The translations under genes were made by a program, and so were the position numbers. DNA of 64,000 nt from the NCBI GenBank assembly GCA_022749755.1, contig CM040449.1, forward strand, positions 6,343,157-6,407,156. The letters run 5' to 3'. A model generated the notes under the pieces. It saw nothing but the letters and a program-made list of their open reading frames with translations, made no database searches and was not told the DNA's origin. The stretch is from Azadirachta indica (lineage: Eukaryota; Streptophyta; Magnoliopsida; Sapindales; Meliaceae). Of the stretch, positions 49,128 to 62,500 are shown piece by piece (positions within the stretch are counted from its first letter, which is position 1; the number at the start of each line of letters is the position of its first letter).

Positions 49128-51471
49128 TTATCTTTTAATTAAGCGCATACTTAAAAGAAAAAGTAATAATTAAATAAAAAAAAACAAACAAAACTAGAAA
49201 TATTCACCCAAATTTCATTAGCGACTTGGATAACCTACAACTTCTTCAAACAAATTAAGCGCCACTCCATGTTTGATGAGTTAAATATACAAGTTAATTG
49301 AGTTGTGAATGACTTTATTTCAGGCAACACCAACCCCTTCTAACTTCCTACATGTTTTAGAATTTCCGAATTAAGACTATAATAAAATATTTGATTATTA
49401 GTCCTATTGGCTAAGCAATCCATGTCAGTTCCACATGTTTATTCGTTATTTATTCCAGTATCACGGTGCACTCAGCCAGGCTCCATAAGCCCAAGCTAAA
49501 GCCCACTTTCCAAAGATCCAATTTAATGGATTAGTAAATGCACCGCTCAGTCTACGGACACCCTTAACTGATTTCGATAACTCTCGGATGCAATAGCGGG
49601 TCCTTTAAAATATTGTGAACTCTATGTCCATATTCTAAAGTATTGTGGCGGTATTATCATATTTTTAATTTCACCAAATGGTGTGACCGGATGTCGATAT
49701 TTTAAAGTATTTCTCACTCAATTCCAACATATTATATATATTTTTTTTTTATAATTTCCTATCACATGAGACTGTTGCAATAGTTGTATGCATCAAGATA
49801 ACGATGATTGATGTTAAAATCTAACTTGTCAAACCGAAAACAATCTCCAAATTATAAATTAAGTTGAGAAATCATAAAGTTTGTGTACTAATTAAGCCTT
49901 GGAATGCACACTAATTCATGTACTAAAAGGAAAAGAAGCTAAATTCAAGCAAAAGATTTCTCCACTTTTATAAAACCCTAACTTGAAAGTACTGTCAGCC
50001 ATAACACTTTGAATCCAATTAATTACCAGTTGGATTGACATCTGTGTGTTTGGTTGATCAACTCTTGTTTTATTTGCAAAATATGAACAATACCGAAGGC
50101 CGATCATCTTGCAAACAGTTGCATCCTTTGGCATTAAGGTAAAGACTGTCGGACTCTATTTAATTTGTAATGCAATAACATAGTTTGGTATTGGGATTAT
50201 ATCAAAATAACTAGCATCAACTTGCTTTAAATCCCTATTTATTTATTTTATTTTTGATTATCAAATAAGTGAATAATTATCCAGCACTTTAATTAATTAA
50301 TTATTATTGTTATGTTTTACAGTTTTACTTAATCGAGAGAGATGCGTATCCTTGGACACGAGTATAGATCCTCTCCACGATTTTGCCATTAAATATGTGG
50401 CAAATGGAGACTCCGAAATCTTAAAAGCCAATCTCCATCACAAATTGTCACTTCCAATCTTATCTCCCTTCTTTGTATCTATCTTCGAATCTGTATCCCT
50501 TTCTTTTTTTTCTTTTTTTTTTTTAAAAAAAAAAAAAAGAAATAAAAGGGGAACTTTTGCATGGAATGATCTAAGACCATTGGTTCATCTGTGCTGCATC
50601 GGTTGATCTTTTTGATGGGTTAATGAATCTGATGGATGAGAGAGTGACACAAAATGACATTACCCACCTCATTGTTCAGACTGGCAATTGACTTGTGGAC
50701 AAATCTAAGTTATCAAAATAACACTGATGCTTTGATACTCATTGCCATATTATTGTTCATAATCATATATCATTATTGCATTTTGTCCACTTCTTCAAAA
50801 ATCAACTTTGACCCAGCCCACCTTTGAAATTACATCATGGTTAATTAATTAAAAAAATATTTAAAATATATTTTAATACATGTTTGGAAGGTAAAACTTA
50901 ATTAGAAAAAACAATATACATCTTTCCCTTTTTAGTGGAGAAATCAGTGATTTTTCTTACCTTAATAACCCCATTATTAAAAATAAATAATAAAGAAACA
51001 AAATTTCTAAAAAAGCATATTGTGAATTTAATAAAATTCATCCTCGCCTGTGTATTTGGTCTTCGATGGTGGTGGGTGGGGGCCCAACCAGGAATGATAA
51101 AGAGAAGATAGGAGAGAGTGTGGATAAAACGTGTGTTCCACCCGCCAATCAGAATACAGAAAATCAACTAGTAGAGAAAATCGCTAATCGCGAATCCCAC
51201 AAGGCCCTGTTTGGCTTGCCTTAAGTCCATTATTTCGTGCCGACCCGCCACCCTAAAGTCCCACATTTTTCATACTAAAAAACGGGAAAAAATTGAAAAT
51301 TAACTAACCAAACCAAAACACAACGTAACCTCTCTCTTTTTTTCCCTTCCCTTTCGAGGATTACACGAGACAGAGATTCGTTCAACAGCCAATAAAACCT
51401 CTGTACCCTCCAACTTTGAATCATTTTTTAAGGGTCTGGGTTTTATTAGGGCACAATTTTGAGCGAGAATC
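49128..51471. other. Spacer upstream of HEMA
   Basis: AT-rich DNA with no recognised gene. A T run followed by an A run near 50,513-50,538 can pair as a short hairpin. The last few hundred bases must contain the HEMA promoter and 5' UTR; I did not assign a TATA box or start site. Confidence 0.5.
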
Positions 51472-54289
51472 ATGGCGTTTTCAACTGGGTTTGCTACCGC
51501 TTTGGCTGGTTCTAAGATGGAGACTTTGTTATTTAATCCTTGTTCTTCTTCTTCTTCTTCTTCTTCTTCTTCGTTTTTGAAGGGTCAACATATACGGCTG
51601 GTTTGTAAACCCAATCGGAATGAGAGAAGGTTGCCGCAGAGAGGAGTTAGATGCGAAATTACTGCCGATGCCTCCAGCGTTTCGGCTCTTGAGCTACTCA
51701 AGACCTCTGCCGCTGACCGTAATTTTTGCTTTCCTTTATTCTCTTTGTGTTTAAGTTAATAAGTCAGTTGATCTTTAATGAATGGTGGTGCTTAAATCCG
51801 ATGGTTTTTGTGTTTTGATTGGTAAAATTAAAAATTCAATCGCTTAAGATGTTAATCTTATGATTCGCGATTAATTACCACTAATAATTATTGTCTTCTT
51901 TGTGTAATTTCGTTATGTTGGAAGGCGAGTGGTTTCCTATTGCTTTATATGAATAAAAAAGGGAGAGGAAAAAAGGATGAGGAGATAATTGATGTTTTCT
52001 TATCACAATGTGACAAGCCACGGGGTAACTTAAAACTAGGGAAGCTTTAATTTGATTACGGTTGTTCTTTGTGAAGCTTCACTGTGAACTTGCATTTGTA
52101 TCTCCACTCAAATTAACTTGTAGTAATTGTTTGTGTTTAGTGAATCATCATATACTTCCTTGGTGATATAATGTGCAATATCAGCCATAGCTTGTTTGTT
52201 TGAAATTCTTATTAAGTTGCTAGTTAATGAACCTTGCTCTATCCCAGAAGTTATGATTCCCCTCCATGTTTTTGTAATAATCATGTCTATGCAAATGTGC
52301 TTTTTGTAGTCATTGTTCATTATTCTTTTGTTAATGATTACTGGGATCAGCAAAGATACCATTTCTGTAACCAAGTTATATATGGACTGGGGATATAAGT
52401 AGTCATTGTTAATGTACAGTCACCATAGTCATAATATATTTTTAATCATGGAAAAAAAATATACTTCAGGTATGTGATTCAGTTGAGTTACAGCTTTTAA
52501 TGAGATTGATCCTGCTTTTATTTTCTTGTAGTTAAAAGCTTGAGAAATCTACTTCCTGTATGTGATTTCTAGAAATTCTGGACAGTGTTCTATGCTTTTG
52601 GCAAAGTATGCAAGCACCAGTTACTGAAACTGTCTTTTTTTTTTTTTCTCCTCTGAAAGGATATACGAAGGAAAGGAGTAGCATTGTGGTCATTGGGCTT
52701 AGTGTCCACACTGCACCTGTTGAGATGCGAGAAAAACTTGCTATTCCAGAAGCTGAATGGCCACGAGCCATTGGAGAGTTGTGCAATTTAAATCATATAG
52801 AAGAGGCTGCTGTTCTTAGCACCTGCAACAGAATGGAGATATATGTTGTAGCTCTTTCTCAGCACCGTGGGGTTAAAGAAGTAACTGAGTGGATGTCAAA
52901 GGTGCTTTTCTTCTCCTTTATTGTACCTTTTCTGCTTTATTAACTTGCCGAATGTTTCCTTCGCTTTCCATTTTTTTAATTTTCTGAGTTTTGGGGTGAA
53001 GTTATTATCTTACAGAATCTTTCTATCAATGCCATTTATTTTTAAGCCAATGTATTCAATTTCATTTGTTTTATCAGACTTAGTTGCGTTGTTTAATTTT
53101 ATTATAAGAATTTTGAGATTGGTAATAGCTGTTGGACTAATCCTGTTTCCTTTTGCAGACAAGTGGGATCCCTGTTTCAGAGCTTTGTGAGCACCGTTTT
53201 CTGCTGTATAACAAAGATGCTACACAGCATATTTTTGAAGTTTCAGCAGGTCTTGACTCCCTTGTACTGGGTGAAGGACAAATTCTTGCTCAAGTTAAAC
53301 AAGTTGTGAAAGTTGGGCAGGGAGTTGTTGGATTTGGAAGGAATATTAGTGGACTGTTCAAACATGCAATCACTGTTGGAAAGCGGGTTAGAACTGAAAC
53401 AAATATTGCTGCTGGGGCTGTTTCTGTCAGCTCTGCTGCTGTTGAACTGGCTTTGATGAAGCTTCCTGAATCTTCTCATGCCACTGCCAGCATGTTGGTT
53501 ATTGGAGCAGGCAAGATGGGGAAGCTAGTGATAAAACACTTGGTAGCAAAAGGATGCACTAAAATGGTGGTGGTAAACAGGTCAGAGGAGAGAGTTGAAG
53601 CCATTCGCGAGGAACTGAAGGGTGTTGAGATAATTTACAAACCTCTCTCGGAAATTTTATTATGTGCTGCTGAAGCTGATGTGATCTTCACCAGCACTGC
53701 ATCAGAGACTCTGCTATTCTTGAAAGAGCATGTTAAGGACCTTCCCCCTGTTGATGCTGCAGTTGGTGGTTTGAGGCTTTTTATTGATATCTCCGTCCCA
53801 CGTAACGTGGGCTCATGTGTCACAGATGTTGAAACTGCACGAGTTTATAATGTTGATGATCTTAAGGAGGTTGTGGCTGCTAACAAAGAGGACCGGCTCC
53901 GAAAAGCAATGGAAGCTCAGGCCATTATTGCTGAGGAATCAAAACAGTTTGAAGCTTGGAGGGATTCATTGGAGACTGTTCCTACCATTAAGAAATTGAG
54001 GGCTTATGCTGAGAGAATTAGAATGGCCGAGTTAGAAAAATGCCTGTCAAAGATGGGTGATGATATCCCAAAGAAAACAAGGAGAGCAGTTGATGACCTT
54101 AGCCGTGGTATCGTGAATAAGCTTCTTCATGGTCCAATGCAGCACCTGAGATGCGATGGAAGTGACAGCCGAACTCTGGACGAAACCCTTGAGAACATGC
54201 ATGCTCTTAACAGAATGTTTGGCCTCGAAACAGATACATCTCTTTTCGAGCAGAAGATTCGAGCCAAGATAGAACAAAACCAAAAGTAA
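51472..54289 (+). CDS. HEMA: Glutamyl-tRNA reductase, plastid
   Basis: GluTR reduces glutamyl-tRNA(Glu) with NADPH to glutamate-1-semialdehyde, the first committed and rate-limiting step of chlorophyll and heme synthesis in plastids. Three exons: 51472-51718, 52660-52901, 53159-54289 (GT-AG introns, phases 1 and 0), giving 539 aa, the normal plant length. A Ser-rich plastid transit peptide covers about residues 1-60. The catalytic domain follows ([17 protein letters not shown]), with the nucleophile Cys138 in [21 protein letters not shown] is at about 200-211, the NADPH-binding Rossmann motif VIGAGKMG at 277-284, and the C-terminal dimerisation helix region reaches the TAA at 54,287. There are no lesions. 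Plant genomes usually have two or three HEMA copies; I cannot tell which this is, though HEMA1 is the main light-induced form. Confidence 0.97.
51541..51573 (+). repeat. Coding TTC/TCT microsatellite (poly-Ser) in the HEMA transit peptide
   Basis: About ten consecutive TCT/TCG codons encode a Ser run in the N-terminal transit peptide. Length changes in steps of three would keep the frame and probably be tolerated. Confidence 0.85.
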
Positions 54290-57082
54290 GCTCTGACACC
54301 ATTTTGTTAATGCCACTTGATTCACTTCCTCAACTGAATAAGAGGAAAACATCCTCACCTTGTTGTGAGCATTGGGGGTGCTGTAATCTTCATTTAATTA
54401 CTAGTAAAACAATGTAGATCCCTTTATGGGATCTTTCAATTCATTTATTGGCATTATAAGACACTTCTGCCCTAACTTTCGTTTGGTGTCTTCTTCATGC
54501 GTCTGCAAAGTATTCATTAGTGGCCGTCCAACTTTCTAGGATAGAAGTGAGGTTGTCCTTGTGCCGATGTTTCTGGAGTTTATAGTCTGTATGAGGCTAC
54601 GATAAATCTGTGTAATTAATTTACTTATTTTTATATAGTATAGGGATATGCTTTTCTTATTTATAAATGCCTTCAATTCGAATTAGATGTGGATTTTGCA
54701 ATGCGGAACTCTATATTATTCATCACTGGTTTCATATGTGAAATTACACAGAATGATTGGGGGAACATCAAACTTTCCAATTTGAAAGGCTTTTCTTCTG
54801 GTGGAGCTACTACCACCCGTTGATTCTCTTAAAATCGCTTACAAACCCTTTTAGTGCTCGACAAGATTACATAGATAGCAACAACACAATTCTCTAATAA
54901 CATTAAATTGGTCATCACCCACTCAGAGAACAAAAAGTATGCCGATTATTTCTTCTTTAACTTACCAATACTTTATTGGTAAGTTGGAGCTCAAATTCGT
55001 AATTATATCGATGGGTTTCGAATTCCGTTCAATTCACTTTGATAAACTAAGGGAAACAATTGTTTATCAACATTAATATTTTTAAGTGGCCAATTTGTTC
55101 AAAGACGTTTGTGGAGGTGAGCGACTGAACCTTTTTTTTTTTTTTTTTAATTGAAGATGAAAAAGTAGAGAAACAAAGTGTAATTATACAGACGGGGGGT
55201 GGGGTGTGGTATTGGGGCGTGGTGGAGAAAAAACTTTACACTAGGCCCATTACAACCCAATTCGAGGTTGAGAATCCAACCGACAAGCAATTGGTTGCTT
55301 TCTTTGCAGGAGGCGTGAGCTGGTAAGAGGCCTCAAGAGCGAAGGCAGGCTTAAAGTCGAATGACGAAGACAGGCCCAGCTGAAAACTTCCTAACTCGCC
55401 AACAATCTTATGGGCCAATCCCTGGCAAAGAAGAATGGGCAACGTACACCAAATAGTTTCAAGTATCGTATTGGTATGTGTATTGGTATTATGTAATGAA
55501 GCCGAAAGATTGTTGTTCCATATTGAGATGCTTGTCTCCACAAAACACCACCAGGACGAACAAAGCCGAATACAAGAGGGGAGGGAATGGAATCCAGAGA
55601 CAGAAAGTACACGGTACTTCTTTGGGTTTTATGTGCAGTACAACACAGCACAGCTTGTCTTGTGGGTCTTCAGTCTTCAGTCTTTACCACATACTAATTC
55701 AGGTCCATTATACATCATTTGTTCCCTTCCTGTCCTCAAAATCACACTCACTCTCACACACACACACCACCTAATTTCAGGACCTTAAGATTTTATAATT
55801 TATCTCTTGGGAATATGCCGAACTAATCCCCCCATTAAAATCTTTTTATGCTCATCATCTATCTCTCTCTTTCCCAAGAAAGTATTAATAATAATTACAA
55901 GTGCTCTACCTCTACAATATTCAAAGAGCAGGAAGCTCTTTTCCTAGTTATTGATTTCAACAAAATCACAATTGGGGTGGGTGATCATATATATGGTAAA
56001 TGCTACATACTATGCAATGAACCGTCTCATAATTATAAAACCTCGAACAGTGAAACTAAACTTCTTGTTGAAGTCATGGGAACGTGGACCTGCGGCTCCC
56101 CACATGTGGAAGAACTGGAATGTCAATTGCTTTTACTGTTCTTTCCAGTACCATAACATAGATGCAGCTTGTTATCGTTGATGATGATGATGATATGTGT
56201 GGTCCCCAACTCATCACATGATCACATCTACGTCTGTGCCGTTATGTTTGATGCATTGGCCTTCATCCCCCACCGTTGTTTGTTTAATTGATAACTGCTC
56301 TGCCACTGAGATGTGGACCAGACGATGAATATTAATAGCGAATAATCAACTCTTCTTCTGTTATAACACAATACAAATACAATGCAGAGTAGGAGCTGCA
56401 AGGCCGTTCTGTTTGGATACAGGGCCAGGACAGGAACAAATCAGTCCTACGTAGATTATGAATGATTTGACCCTTCATCACTAACGTGTTCATATGTAAA
56501 ACGGTGCGTAAGACAAAAACAACGTATAAAACAAGACACACCATCATCACACTGAGCCACTTGAAAACTTAAAAGCCCGTGGTTCTAAGGTTAGATATAT
56601 AGTGTTATCAAAAGAAGATATGATATGATAATAATAAGAAGAAAATTATTCAATCATCATTATATAATACTATATATATATATATATATGGCCACAACTC
56701 CAATCATTTTGTCCTAGTAAATCCTAGCCCATTAATTCTTAACTATCAAATCTTCAAATCAACAAATATCCATGACGTTGAATGAATATACAATAGAAAT
56801 TAAAGCAAGCAAGAAAGAAAACAAAAGTTAAAAAAAAAAAAAAAAAAAAAAACTCCATTACACTAGAGCATGCATTTACGGCTTTCTTTTTTATGTTGAC
56901 GATGAGGTGATCAAAGATAAAATTAATTCCTACAAACAAATGGAGTTACTCTCCTCTCCTCTACTCTGGACTTGAAAAAAGAAGCGTGGGCCCGCGCCGT
57001 CTGCAACCAGCTTGTCCCTACTATTATATTCCATTTCCCTTTTTTTTTTTTTTTCAAATTTTTCTGTTTTGTTATACGATAA
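54290..57082. other. Convergent spacer between HEMA and the WAV3-like gene
   Basis: It begins with the HEMA 3' UTR and ends with that of the WAV3-like gene, since both transcribe into it. Inside are poly(T) at 55,131-55,150, an AT microsatellite near 56,668-56,690 and a poly(A) run at 56,829-56,851. Several open frames of about 100 codons (for example around 55,236-55,651) have no recognisable similarity. Confidence 0.5.
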
Positions 57083-59542
57083 TTAAAATCTAGCGTTTTC
57101 AAAGCCGTGCAAGTCGCTGACTCTATTCAACGACTTCTTCATCATAGCCACTTTAGCCAGCTTCTCAGCCGCTCTCCAAGCCGACGTTGGTGTAAGCGGC
57201 TCCCCATTTTCATCTGTCACAACCATCACTTCCCTATCGTTCCCTTTTCGACGTTGCTGCACCATCATCTGCTGCGGTTGATGTTGTTGCTGCTCTAATA
57301 GATACTGTTTCCGCCAATGCAATTCTGCTAGCTCAACTTCCAAGCTTCTCAAGTAATCATCAGCCGATTCTGAGCTGGAATGGATTAACAACGCTCGAGC
57401 CGATGCAAGCAAATGATGCGCGCTCGTAAAGTCGTTGTGCTCAATCAATCTTCGCGACTCTGCTATTGCTCGCGTACTGATAAACAAACTTCTCAACCGT
57501 TCGATCTTCGGTGCTGATGATCTGGCAGCGTGTGGGCACGGCACCAGAAGCGGCTGATCTGCGCCGTATACCACCTCTTGAGTGGCGGGGTCTTTGTATA
57601 GACACTTCACCGACACCACGTGGTGGGACCCAATCACCGGTGTAGGGACCCTCAACTCTACGAGTAATTCCCTTTCTTCCTCGGCGTATAAGTCACCAAG
57701 CCGTAATGAGCCGGAGCTGAGAACTGTCGGCCGTCCATTGCATGAATAAACAGCAGAGATCTCAGCCGGCGCAGATCCAGATGCGAAGCTGAGCTGGATT
57801 CTTAAATCTTGTACAACAACACTCAACAATCCGCCAACGCATTTTGCGAAAGCGTCCTCCGCTGGCTCGTGGCTGTAGCCGCCGCTTCGTCCAAAACCAA
57901 ATGCATGAACAGGAATTTCAATGTGAGCGAAACGAGTTGATGAGGCGTGACTTGATCCCTGCCTTTGATTTGCATTAACCTGGACCCGATCATCCTGACC
58001 GTCAGATAATAACATGATACTCGCAACAGGATTTCTCTCCCTCCGATCCTCGAGCACCTTCGTACCTTTCCTCAAAGCATCACCAACACTAGTCCCTTGA
58101 CCGCACACAAGCCTATCAATAATACGCCGCGCGGCGCGCTGACCCGGAGCCGTCATTCTCCTCAATGGTAACAACCTCTTAGAAGTAGCGGAAAAAGCTA
58201 CAATAGAAAGGCGGTCAGCCGAGCCGAGAGACGAAATAACCAGACGCATGGCGCGTTTTAACATTTGCAGCTTGGCTCCGGTCATGCTTCCACTCACATC
58301 AAGTACAGTGACCAAATCAATAGGCGCCCGATGCGAAGCCGAATTGTTGCTTTTAACGGGGGGAGACGGTGGCGGTGCTTTAACCCTTAATGCCACTGCA
58401 TACGTCTCGTAATTTTTACCTACCGATATAACGGCAGACTCGGGTGACAATCTGAGCTGAACGGTTCTTGAATCTTTACAGTAGAATTGTTGTTGGTCAG
58501 ATTTGAGGGAAGACGTAGGATTAGGATTAACGAAAAATCCTTGAAACTCTTCGACGTCGTATTCATCCTCTTCCACGGTCTCGTCTGCTTCAGGTATGGG
58601 ATTGAAACGACCAGCACCTGCTGTTGGAGATAGCAACGGCTCATCGTCATCGTAGTATCTTGAATCCGGCGGTGGAGTTGCTTTTGGTTCGTGTTTCGGA
58701 GTTTTAACGAGTCTTGGCGAAGATTCTATCATTTTTTTCTCCTCGATTTTAGTCTTGACGTTGAGGTTCTCCTGTGAATCGGCGTCGTTTTGGTTGAGGT
58801 TCTCTTGGTTGAGATTCTTATGAACGGCGAGTAAAGGAACGTCTTTCCAGGTGGTATTGCAGACCGGGCACACAAGGCTGCCTTGTTTTCGCACATGTGA
58901 AGCTATGCACGGGAAGTGAAAAGCGTGTGAGCACTCCGCTGTGTAAATAGCTGTGCCCTGACCCGTCTTCACGCTGTTCAAGCAGATTCCGCAGCTACTC
59001 TGAAAGTAACAATAACAATACAAATTAAAACGAAGCCAGTAATGGAACTGAAAATTTGAAACTTTTTCATTACTACTATGATCTTAAAGACAAGATTAAA
59101 TGACGAAGTTTTTTCTCCTAACATATAAAAGGTAATATGTTATTGAAATTCTTACCCTGAACTTGAAACTGTTCTTGAAGAGAGAAAGCTTGAGAGGAGA
59201 TCGAGGAGAAGATGGGTTAGAGCCTAGTGATGGTTTGGAACTCTTGCTTGCCTTGGGCGTGGTTTTGCATTGGAGTCTTGGGCTCTCATTTGTGGAAGGC
59301 GTTTCAAGAGTTGTAGTTCTGCAACGCAAGCTTGGGCTTGAGACTGGCTGAGACTGCAAACGAGGAGTAGAAGGGTTGCTGGCGCTCGTAAAAAACCCTA
59401 GCTTTGTACAGCTTCTGGGGCTTGGACTAGGACTAGGACTAGGACTAGCACTCTGATGCTGATGCTGCTTATCCGAGGCTGTTGCGATTTCTGAGTCTCG
59501 AGGGATCGTTGTACAAAAAGCTCTTCTCCAACCAGTACCCAT
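57083..59542 (-). CDS. WAV3-family RING-finger E3 ubiquitin ligase with vWA domain
   Basis: Members of this family (Arabidopsis WAV3, WAVH1, WAVH2, EDA40) are E3 ubiquitin ligases that act in root growth and gravitropism. Two exons: 59542-59156 (129 codons, MGTGWRRAFCTTIPRD start) and 58999-57083 (638 codons), 767 aa in total. The N-terminal part is a Ser/Pro-rich disordered region with an (SP)n run. The C3HC4 RING spans about 132-176 (CGIC, ECSH, FPCIASH, CPVC) right after the splice. An acidic linker follows, then a vWA domain from about residue 355 with the MIDAS motif DVSGS at 363-367, then a conserved C-terminal helical part ending FENARF. The first ATG of the family-typical start was chosen over an in-frame ATG nine codons upstream. 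There are no lesions. The exact orthologue within the family is not resolved. Confidence 0.93.
59422..59448 (-). repeat. Coding hexanucleotide repeat giving an (SP)n run
   Basis: GGACTA repeats on the plus strand (about four copies) encode alternating Ser-Pro in the disordered N-terminus of the WAV3-like protein. Confidence 0.75.
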
Positions 59543-62500
59543 GTTCACAAACCGAAAGATAATAACCAATTTCTCTACTTTTCTTTTGAATATATTCGAC
59601 GTTTCTTTATATCCCAGCTCTGTTTATACTTTTCTAAGGTTGGAGAAGAAGAAAAAGCAAGAAAAAGAAGTTTTGTTTTGATCGATCTGAGACTTCAGGC
59701 ACAGAAGACAAAATGGTAAGATCGAATATCAGGGACACTAGCATGGGATCAAATGAAATAAAGTAGTAAAGAGACAAAATGCGTATGATAGTAACATAGA
59801 AAGAAACTCCAGGGCATTACTCTTAATGCTCGTCTTCGATTGCTCGCATCTCTTATAAGATAGCCCAAAAAAGCTTTTGATCTACTCTATTTTATCTCTC
59901 TCTCTGTCTATCTATCCGGCTTTCTTTTTCTCTGCGTGTGATATATAGAAAGGGCGACTGTCTTGGACGGAATACTTATATTCATTGGAAAAGGTAATTT
60001 CGGAATTTAACCGCGTAACCGGCACGTGTTGGGTAATTTTTACGTAACCGGTCAACGGCCGGGGGCTGTCTCTATTTAAATCACGTTATGGCCACCGACC
60101 TGTAGACTCATCATCAGTCATCAGTCATCACCATCTCTTATATGCTCCGTCCATGCTCTTTATGAAATCTCTCTCTTCACGCGCCCAATTCATAACTTTT
60201 TATGTCAAACGAAACATAGCATTATCACTTTCCATGTGGCACGTGCCCTTCACGTTGATAAAGTGCAAGTGGATTCAGATATTGCTTTGTTGGACTTCTC
60301 TGTTATTCATGCATGATCCACATACCGTAGGTGTCTAGAGATACTATCGTCTACAAACTAACGTACTAGGATTTTACTTATGTCATCAATAACAACCGTC
60401 GATTAAGTTGATCACTAAAAGCATGATTGGAATAGGGGACCACAAGAGCCGCTCCAGTACGTGACTGTATACAAATTATAAATAGTTAGTTACCGCATAC
60501 CACGATATATCCAAGTTTCCATGCATGCAACTCGTAAAATTAAACGACTAGGAACCTAGGATGCAGGCTATAGTAGTGTACGTTCTTTTTGGGAGTTAAA
60601 AAAAGAAAAAACCTTGATGTCAGGGTTACAGCTTTGCATATCTTGTGTATTAATTACCGTATCACTGTTAAAAAGTGAAAAATATTAAATGCGATTAATT
60701 AAGATTTTAAGATTCAGGAAAAAAGAAATGAATAAATAAAAGAGGCAGGGGGAAGTACTCTCGATTTACCCAGGGTTCAGACAATACTCACATGTTTGGG
60801 TCCTTCGTAGCAGTGTCAGTGGTTTGGAGACCATGAAATAGGGCATATACTGAGGCCCCCTTCAGGCTCTGATGCATTGTGCCCTACCAATTTTGTGTTT
60901 AATGGCGCCAAAATGTTGGCCATTCTTCTGGTTTTAGGTCTTGCTGTAACATCAGGCACTTGCCATTTCGTCCTGTATATTTTTACAGCTGTGTAATTTA
61001 ATTGTATTGACAAGATAAGATATCTCTAGAGATTTATCTTTGGGTTGGTCCCACGATTGGATTGAATCGACTGCTCATACATGATGTATTATTGTTCACC
61101 TGCTGCTGCGAAGTTTTTTTTGTTTTTGTTTTTGTTTTTGTTTGTGTTTGTGTTTGTGTTTGTGTTTGTGTTTGTGTACTATTTATATTATCGTGTTGCC
61201 TTTCCTCTTACCCTTTTTTCACCTCAATTCTCGTGGGTAAATTGTAACTCACCTATCAGATGGTTTCGAACGGTGCGAGTGTATCTTGTGCCTGTGAGTC
61301 TGCAGGAAGCCTGGAAATTAATTAAACGAGAGAGACAAAAGTAAATAAGTATAATAAAAATAATGAGCAACAGTCCCAAAGTAATAAATTTGGTACCTTC
61401 CCGAAAAGAGAGAAGAGCATCAGATTTCCCAATCCCTCTCTCTCTCACTCACAGAGTGAGTTGACAGCGTAGAGAGGAAAGGAGATGGGAGTGTAATGTC
61501 ATCAACAGTCAATAATTCCGACACTCACGTGGGCCTCTTTTTCAAGGTGTATTTAAACTCCAACTTAACGCCGTTTACCCTATTTGATGACGTTTCAGAC
61601 ATAGGGGACGGCAACTCATGAACTGCGTTTCGTCAATTGTCAACTCCTTCCGGGAGTAAAGTGTATAATAATCCACTCCCACTCTTAACCTAATCATTTT
61701 TTAATTACGACGTTAAATCTTTAACCTCTTTTTTTATTGGAGTTAGGCATAGTAAAGCAACCTTTACTTCCACTCTTTATTGAATTTTTTTACACTTGCG
61801 TGTTGAAATTAACAAGCAGTGTAGTAGGTTTTCTTTTTTAAAAATTAAAAAAAAAAAAAAAAAAAGAAAGAAAGACCAAACTTGCTTTATTTGGGATGAG
61901 CTAGAAGGTTAGGTTTGGTGATGCTTAACCAATTTGATACAGTGCTTATGCCTTGGGAGACAACACTCAACCCCTTTGGAAGAATTTCACTGCATTCCAG
62001 CGAAATTTCATTTCATTTCATTTCTATTATTGGCTACTCGATCGACTTTGGCTCTCACCAACGTTCAAGAATTGGACTTGATGATCATCTAATGATGCCA
62101 AATATCAAAATTAATTAAGATGTGTTCAATGTGATAGAAAAGGGTGGCAAGTAAATTTGAATATAAGTTATGGACGCGTAACTTGGTTTATACTGTAAAT
62201 ATGACGAGAATAGCGATGTTTGTTTGACAATAAATAAATTGCATGATCTATCAACAATTATCGTTAAGGGTGTCAAAGCCAGGCATATTAGTCCATCTAA
62301 ATTACGTAACTGCAACCCATCAGGCCAACCCACCCCCAATTTCAATCCTACCAAATACAGTTGGGAGATTTTTTATAATACATAAATTTATTTTTTAAAT
62401 GTATTATAATAATATTTGTATCTTTTTAATATTATTAATAAAATTTACGTAAATTATGGATAGATTATAAATAATAAATAAATTTATAATATTAAAAAAA

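Noticed and set aside
49916..50134. 72-codon open frame on the minus strand upstream of HEMA
   Set aside because: No similarity I can name and no neighbouring exon that would extend it.
55236..55651. About 100-codon open frames on both strands between HEMA and the WAV3-like gene
   Set aside because: Overlapping frames without recognisable domain, splice context or codon preference; treated as chance.
61062..61344. Open frames over the TTTGTG repeat
   Set aside because: The Phe/Val or Cys/Val runs are translations of a hexanucleotide microsatellite.
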